A stretch of 18,332 nucleotides of DNA from UKL13-2 sp031430555 (GTDB lineage: Bacteria; Pseudomonadota; Gammaproteobacteria; Burkholderiales; Usitatibacteraceae). The stretch is taken from positions 1-18,332 of the forward strand of contig JANPBQ010000328.1 in NCBI GenBank assembly GCA_031430555.1. The letters are read 5' to 3'. How positions within the stretch are numbered: the first letter of the stretch is position 1; each line of letters opens with the position of its first letter. The notes below the pieces were generated by a model that made no database searches, was not told the DNA's origin, and worked only from the letters and a program-made list of their open reading frames with translations. A program made the translations under genes and the position numbers. This document shows, piece by piece, positions 13,668 to 18,332 of this stretch.

Positions 13668-16322
13668 ATGAATACTTGGGCCCGCAAAACACTCGTGGTG
13701 CAAATCGCGGCAGCATTGGGTGCCGCCAACGGCGTTGGAATCGGCATCGCAATCGCGCAGACGCCGCCCGCCGCCAAATCGACCGCGCTGGAAGAAATCG
13801 TCGTCACGGCGCAGCGTCGGGCCGAGAACAAACAGGAAATTCCGCTCTCGGTGACCGCAATCACCGCCGATGAGCTCGCCAATCGCAACATCACCGACCT
13901 TTCGCAGATGGAGGGTGTTTCACCCGGCTTTACCTTCGGGCGCTCCGGCAGCGACGCGCGGCCGGCAATGCGCGGCGTGCGTACCGAAAACGTGGCAGTC
14001 AACGGCGATACCACCATCGGCTTCTTTGTCGATGGCGTGTACAAATCAAGGTCGCAGCAGGCACTGTCGGGCTTCGTCGACATTGCGCGCGTCGAGATTC
14101 AACGCGGCCCGCAAGGCACGCTTTATGGGCGCAATACCTTCGGCGGAAATATTTCCATCATTACCAATGAACCCATCTTCGGCCAGTTCCAATCGTCGGC
14201 GAGCCTCTTGTTCGGCGCATTCAAAAAAACGCGGGTCGAGGGTGTGCTGAATATTCCGGCAAGCGACACCGTCGCCGTCCGCTTGGCGGGTGCCTACGAC
14301 AAGGCCGACGGCTACGTAAAGAACAGCTTTAATCCTGCCGCTGACTTGTTCGATCAGGATTTGAAATATGGCCGTCTGTCGGTGCGATTCAAACCTAACT
14401 CACAATTCGATGCGACCTTCAGAACCGAAGTCGCCGACCAGGGCGGTAACGGTGGATCCGCGTTCGGCTACAAGCAAGGCGGAACGTTTCTGGATCGCGC
14501 ATCGTGTCAGCAGCTTTTCAATTCGTCGCAGTTGACGTTGAACGTACGCGGCGGCAACCGCGACGCAGTGATTGACTGCACCCGCACGGTCGGGGCAGGC
14601 GCGGGAGCGGGTGCCAATGCCATCGGCGCGGGTGTTGATCTGGGCATTCCGATTCATGCGGCGGGCAATGCCTATCGGATCGACACCAACTATCAGTCCT
14701 TCCAGAAACTTACCGACAAAAGCAGCTCGCTCGACATGGCGTACAAATTCGATGCGTTCACGTTGAAATCCATCACCGGTGCCGCCGATTTCAAGGTTGA
14801 ACGTACCGCTGACTCCGACATGTCTGCGTCGCAGGTTTTCATCGACTATCAATTGACCAAGGCAAAAACCTTTTCGCAAGAGTTGCAGATTCTTTCCGGC
14901 GAGAAAGGGCCGCTTGGGTACGTGGCGGGCTACTACTACTTCAAGGATAAATTGCGCGGCACCCTCAATAGCGTTCAGCAACCGCGCATCATCCGTTCCG
15001 AAGCGCTTTCGGCACCGTTGACGCTTGCGCAAAACGGCGGCGCGTTCTTTGACGACCCGGTCGCGGAAACAGAGTCGAATGCGTTCTACGCGCAATTCTC
15101 GTGGAAACTGTCCGACCAATTGACCGTGACACTCGGCGGTCGGCGAACCGAGGACAAGAAAGATTTCAAGTTCGCCAATACCAATTCGATCGCCCCTCGC
15201 AATGCCGCCGGATTGCGCGACGCCACGCTGATCAATTTTGATACGCCGGGGCCGGCCACAACATCTTTCGGCACGGCAGGCGTCTCGAATTGCGTGCCCG
15301 CGCGCGGTCCAGGTTTCTATTGCGACCCGGCCGACCCGAGCATCCTGCTGGGCGCTACGTATGATCAAAAGAAATTCAGCAAATCGACGGGACGCTTTGC
15401 GGTCGACTACAAAGTTGCCAAACAACAGTTGCTGTATGCCTCGTATTCCACGGGTTTCCGTTCTGGTGGATTCAATTCCGGTCAGGCGATCGAAGCGGCG
15501 CGCACATTTTTGCCGGAGGAGGTGAAAGCATTTGAAGTCGGCTCAAAAAATCGTTTCCTCGACAACACCCTGCAAGTCAACATTGCGGCCTTCAACAATC
15601 AATACACCAATTTGCAAGAGCAACGCCAGGTACCGATTGGGTTGGTCACGATTTCGACGATTTTCAATGCCGCCAAAGCGCGCGCGAACGGCGTGGAAGT
15701 AGAGCTCGATTGGCGCGCGACCGATCGGCTCACTCTGAACGCGGGTCTATCGCTGCTGGACGCGAAGTACACCAACTTTCCCGATGTAGCGCTGCCGTTC
15801 GGCACGTCAATATTGGTAACCGATCCGGCCTCAACCGCGGCGACCGTCGTCAACGGCATTACCATCGCACCTGCCGGCCAGCGCCGCGTATTCGCCCCGG
15901 GCTATTCGTGTAACGTCATTCCCGGCACCGGTGGCGCGGGTCAGCCGGCGGCCGCGTTTGGTTGCGATTTGTCGGGCAAGCGGGTGCCGTATTCGCCAAA
16001 GTATCAGGGCTCGGTATCTGCGGCGTATGAGATCGACATGCCCGGCGGCGGTCGCTTGATGCCGATGGCCGTCGTGACATTTTCCAGTGGCTACTTCGGC
16101 CAACCGACGAACGCAGAAATTGAGAAGCAAGGTGCTTATGCGAAAGCCGATCTCAAGATGAATTGGGAAGTGAACCGACTCTGGAACGTATTGCTCTTTG
16201 TCGACAACGTGACCGACAAGCAGACCATCAATCGCTTTGTCTGGGGCGGCGGTGGGGCCTTGCAGATCAGTGCGGCACCCCCACGCACTTGGGGACTCAG
16301 GCTCACATACAAAACGTTCTGA
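13668..16322 (+). CDS. TonB-dependent outer-membrane receptor (set 2)
   Basis: An 884-residue receptor. It has an N-terminal signal peptide (hydrophobic segment about 9-30, cleavage near IAIAQT), a TonB box at about 40-48 (LEEIVVTAQ), and a plug with QEIPLSVTAIT, RSGSDARPAMRG and RGPQGTLYGRNTFGGN. The beta-barrel ends TWGLRLTYKTF, with the terminal Phe typical of outer-membrane assembly. I start it at ATG 13668-13670, preceded by GGGAG with an 8-base gap. A longer open frame from 13602 adds 22 residues that would bury the signal peptide. It shares plug motifs residue for residue with the receptor at 4336-7095 (GRSGSD.RPAMRG..TE) and is a paralogue, so related substrates are likely. A Gly/Ala-rich stretch (GAGAGAGAN) near residues 308-323 is probably an extracellular loop. 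The upstream operators suggest LacI control. SnoaL-like and MFS genes follow in the same direction. Confidence 0.95.
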   Translation: MNTWARKTLVVQIAAALGAANGVGIGIAIAQTPPAAKSTALEEIVVTAQRRAENKQEIPLSVTAITADELANRNITDLSQMEGVSPGFTFGRSGSDARPAMRGVRTENVAVNGDTTIGFFVDGVYKSRSQQALSGFVDIARVEIQRGPQGTLYGRNTFGGNISIITNEPIFGQFQSSASLLFGAFKKTRVEGVLNIPASDTVAVRLAGAYDKADGYVKNSFNPAADLFDQDLKYGRLSVRFKPNSQFDATFRTEVADQGGNGGSAFGYKQGGTFLDRASCQQLFNSSQLTLNVRGGNRDAVIDCTRTVGAGAGAGANAIGAGVDLGIPIHAAGNAYRIDTNYQSFQKLTDKSSSLDMAYKFDAFTLKSITGAADFKVERTADSDMSASQVFIDYQLTKAKTFSQELQILSGEKGPLGYVAGYYYFKDKLRGTLNSVQQPRIIRSEALSAPLTLAQNGGAFFDDPVAETESNAFYAQFSWKLSDQLTVTLGGRRTEDKKDFKFANTNSIAPRNAAGLRDATLINFDTPGPATTSFGTAGVSNCVPARGPGFYCDPADPSILLGATYDQKKFSKSTGRFAVDYKVAKQQLLYASYSTGFRSGGFNSGQAIEAARTFLPEEVKAFEVGSKNRFLDNTLQVNIAAFNNQYTNLQEQRQVPIGLVTISTIFNAAKARANGVEVELDWRATDRLTLNAGLSLLDAKYTNFPDVALPFGTSILVTDPASTAATVVNGITIAPAGQRRVFAPGYSCNVIPGTGGAGQPAAAFGCDLSGKRVPYSPKYQGSVSAAYEIDMPGGGRLMPMAVVTFSSGYFGQPTNAEIEKQGAYAKADLKMNWEVNRLWNVLLFVDNVTDKQTINRFVWGGGGALQISAAPPRTWGLRLTYKTF

Positions 16323-16343
16323 CGTTTCATTCATTGCACGCCA

Positions 16344-16378
16344 ACAGGCCGTCTTGCCGGAATGGTGAGACGGCCTGT
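16344..16378 (+). terminator. Strong hairpin between TonB receptor and SnoaL-like gene
   Basis: Eleven-base perfect stem: ACAGGCCGTCT at 16344-16354 pairs with AGACGGCCTGT at 16368-16378, with a 13-base loop. It begins 21 bases after the receptor stop. Only a weak T-containing stretch (GCTACTTTCC) follows, so it may terminate partially and lower expression of the downstream enzyme and transporter genes relative to the abundant receptor, or protect the receptor mRNA 3' end. Confidence 0.6.
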
Positions 16379-16417
16379 GCTACTTTCCAATGCTGATATT
16401 GTCCCGAGACTGCTGCC

Positions 16418-17401
16418 ATGCACTCACCACAAACTGAAAAAATCGCCTACGCGACCGCGCTAGCCGGCCTTGCACAACTCCCCACGCCGCAGTGGCGGGG
16501 CGCTCTAGGTAATCTGTATCACGCCGATGTGCACTGGCATGGCCCGCACCCGATCAACGCGCATCAGGGCGCCGATGCCGTATTAAAGGCATTCTGGGAG
16601 CCCTTTCTAGCCGCCCTTCCCGACCTCGAACGCCGCGACGATATCCTGATTTGCGGTAGCTTCAAAAAGGGTGATTGGGTGGGTGCAACGGGCTATTACA
16701 CTGGAACGTTTGCGAGAGACTGGCTCGGCATTCCCGCCACTGGCGGCGTACTAAATATTCACTTCGGCGAATTCAGCCGTTTGGAAGCGGGCAAAGTCTG
16801 CGAGGTTTATCTCATTTTCGATATTCTGGATGTGCTGCGTCAGGTCGGCCGATGGCCAACAGGATTACCGCTGAGTCCGGGCGTGGTGGATCGGGTGCCG
16901 GGGCCGGCGAGTCGTGACGGCGTGCTGCTGACGAGCGCCAATCCCGTTGAGGGCACGCAAAGTCTCGAACTGGTCGAGGCGATGATCAAAGGCCTTATGG
17001 AATATGACCGCGTTTCGCTGGCGAGCATGGCGCAAGAGCGCTTCTGGCATCCGCAAATGATGTGGTATGGCCCCGCCGGCATTGGCACCAGCCGCGCCAT
17101 CAAGGGCTTTCAGGATGTACATCAGCGCGCTTTCCTCACCGCGTTCCCGGATCGCGTCGGCGGCGACCACAAGGCTCGGCTCGGAGAGGGTGCGTATGTC
17201 GGTTCCACCGGTTGGCCGTCGGTGCGCGCAACCCACTTGGGGCCGTGGCTGGGTGTGCCCGCCACCGAGCGCAAGATCAGTATGCGGGTGATGGATTTCT
17301 GGCGGCGCGAAGGCAATCTGCTGCGCGAAAACTGGGTCTTTATTGATCAACTTGAATTGCTGTTGCAGATGGATTTTGATGTGATGGCGCGGATTCGATG
17401 A
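16418..17401 (+). CDS. Double-domain SnoaL/NTF2-like protein (set 2)
   Basis: A 327-residue soluble protein with an internal duplication: SnoaL-like domain 1 at about residues 10-145 and domain 2 at about 183-325. Both halves follow the same course. In domain 1 this is VHWHGPHP (38-45), FWEPFLAALPDLE, GYYTGTFARDWLGIPATG and YLIFDILDVLRQVG. In domain 2 it is MMWYGPAGIG (214-223), FLTAFPDR, WLGVPATERKISMRVMDFW and NWVFIDQLELLLQM. The phrase 'G.PAT...I.....F.R' is characteristic of SnoaL-type ester cyclases. It is the paralogue of the protein at 7255-8358. The ATG at 16418-16420 lacks a good ribosome site. Its stop overlaps the following MFS gene (ATGA), so enzyme and transporter are translationally coupled, which suggests the transported compound is its substrate or product. 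The reaction is unknown. Confidence 0.87.
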   Translation: MHSPQTEKIAYATALAGLAQLPTPQWRGALGNLYHADVHWHGPHPINAHQGADAVLKAFWEPFLAALPDLERRDDILICGSFKKGDWVGATGYYTGTFARDWLGIPATGGVLNIHFGEFSRLEAGKVCEVYLIFDILDVLRQVGRWPTGLPLSPGVVDRVPGPASRDGVLLTSANPVEGTQSLELVEAMIKGLMEYDRVSLASMAQERFWHPQMMWYGPAGIGTSRAIKGFQDVHQRAFLTAFPDRVGGDHKARLGEGAYVGSTGWPSVRATHLGPWLGVPATERKISMRVMDFWRREGNLLRENWVFIDQLELLLQMDFDVMARIR

Positions 17402-18332
17402 AGTCTTCCGACGCGGTGCGCGCAGAGGATCTTACCGAACCCCGCCGCTGGCTGATGTTCGCGGCATTGATGAGCGTGTATGTGTTCTATGCGTTTTGCT
17501 GGAACACCGAAAATTTTCTTCGCCCCTACATGGCGGAGTCCCTTGGCCTCAGCAAGGGTCAGGTGGCGGCCTTCTACACATTGCAAGCGTTGGGTGCGTT
17601 GATCGGCGCGCTCACCATTCCGCAATTCGCCGACCGCTATAGCCGCCGCAACACATTTGCGTTGATTGCCGTCGGTTTCGGCATCGCCTCGATCGCTTCG
17701 CTCGGCGTGTCCAGTTTTTACAGTGCGCTTGCGCAACGTTTTGCAATGGGGTTTTTTCTCGGCGGCGTGTTTGGTTGCGCCGTGAGTCTGTACGTCGGGC
17801 TGTTCTCGCAGACCTTTCGTGGCTTGCTTGGCGGCATCGTGCAACTGGTTTACAACGGCGGAGATGCGGCGTTGTCTTGGTTCGGCCGCCACTTTGCCGA
17901 TCAATGGCAACTGGTGATGGTGTTCGGCGGCATCGGCGCAATCCTCGCCGCGATCTCTGTTTATCTGTTGGTGCCCGATGATCGCGTACTGATTCCATGG
18001 GGCGGCAAACGCACCCATGCGGGGGCATCGAAAAAACTCGCCATAGTCGAACTTTTCACTGACGGCTACTGGAAGATCACGCTGCGACTGGTGGTATTGT
18101 GCGGCCTCAATTTCTTTGCCTTTCAGGCCTTCAATGGCTGGATCACCACCTACCTCAAAGAAGTTCTGGGTTATGGCCCGGACATGGTCGGAAAACTGCT
18201 CACCGCCATGCATGTCGGCTCGATGGTTGGTGCCATCGCATGGGGCTTGGCGGCTGATCGCTATGGCAGGCGATTCAATGCCCTCGGATTTTTTCTGGCG
18301 GCGGTGTTCATCGTCGTGTATTTGAACGTGCC
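17398..18332 (+). CDS. MFS transporter, cut by the right edge of the window
   Basis: The first 311 codons of a major facilitator permease starting MKSSDAVRAEDLTEPRRWLM at ATG 17398-17400. About eight hydrophobic segments are visible. The MFS loop motif appears twice in related form: FADRYSRRNT at about 77-86 in the loop between helices 2 and 3, and AADRYGRRFN at about 285-294 in the corresponding loop of the second half. This indicates the usual 6+6 arrangement. General appearance is that of metabolite:H+ symporters (organic or aromatic acid or sugar type), distinct from the GPH carrier at 8430-9953. There is no stop before the window ends, so the last helices are missing. It overlaps the SnoaL-like gene by four bases and is the likely inner-membrane carrier of set 2. 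Confidence 0.88.
   Translation, partial: MKSSDAVRAEDLTEPRRWLMFAALMSVYVFYAFCWNTENFLRPYMAESLGLSKGQVAAFYTLQALGALIGALTIPQFADRYSRRNTFALIAVGFGIASIASLGVSSFYSALAQRFAMGFFLGGVFGCAVSLYVGLFSQTFRGLLGGIVQLVYNGGDAALSWFGRHFADQWQLVMVFGGIGAILAAISVYLLVPDDRVLIPWGGKRTHAGASKKLAIVELFTDGYWKITLRLVVLCGLNFFAFQAFNGWITTYLKEVLGYGPDMVGKLLTAMHVGSMVGAIAWGLAADRYGRRFNALGFFLAAVFIVVYLNV

Noticed and set aside
14400..15425. A 341-codon minus-strand open frame opposite the set 2 receptor
   Set aside because: Antisense to the receptor barrel, Arg-rich, no recognisable domain, no start signal.
17347..18213. A 288-codon minus-strand open frame at the right edge
   Set aside because: The plus strand encodes an MFS permease with clear loop motifs and helices. 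The minus reading is His/Arg/Gln-rich and non-membrane, as expected for the complement of such a gene.

Overview
The window looks like a catabolic and transport island from a Gram-negative proteobacterium. Two TonB-dependent receptors show there is an outer membrane. The receptor style (plug motifs VTAQRR and GPQGTLYGRN, large SusC-free receptors) together with a GPH-type symporter suggests an alphaproteobacterium of the sphingomonad kind, but the sequence alone does not fix the taxon. No RNA gene, CRISPR array or complete mobile element was seen.

Left part (1-2318, minus strand): an operon starting with a LacI-family repressor, then a short MetE-like (cobalamin-independent methionine synthase type) methyltransferase, then the first 38 codons of an HpcH/HpaI-type aldolase that runs off the left edge. 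Both junctions are 4-base ATGA overlaps. Upstream of lacI are a promoter, an operator-like palindrome and two half-sites. These are followed abruptly by the 3' remnant of an IS21-family element (istB tail plus right end). Next, on the minus strand, come a stand-alone ornithine cyclodeaminase (3060-4166) and the first TonB-dependent receptor (4336-7095), which has its own promoter and a 3' hairpin.

Middle part (7255-12918, minus strand): a run of small-molecule genes. Reading from the right these are two paralogous double-domain SnoaL/NTF2-like proteins, a 227-residue protein of unknown family (all three joined by ATGA overlaps), a GPH-family sugar symporter, and a third double-domain SnoaL-like protein. 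The receptor at 4336-7095 lies just downstream in the same direction.

Right part (12924-18332): a decayed second lacI on the minus strand faces, across a shared control region, a second set on the plus strand: TonB receptor, double-domain SnoaL-like protein, MFS transporter (cut by the right edge). The receptor and SnoaL-like protein are homologous to those of the first set.

The main result is regulatory. The intact lacI and the decayed lacI carry the same upstream layout: a TATACT -10 box with a palindrome built on TGCATTCG centred exactly 40 bases away, and another CGAATGCA site 99-100 bases beyond that. As far as I can see by eye, the octamer TGCATTCG occurs six times, all in these two intergenic regions. 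The likely history is a duplicated lacI/receptor pair. One copy kept the repressor and lost its divergent partner to an IS21 event. The other kept the receptor while its repressor decayed. The surviving LacI would then control the receptor-SnoaL-MFS operon in trans. The recurring set of TonB receptor, tandem SnoaL-like protein and MFS transporter, without any obvious oxidoreductase, is a candidate undescribed uptake-and-conversion system for an unknown small molecule.
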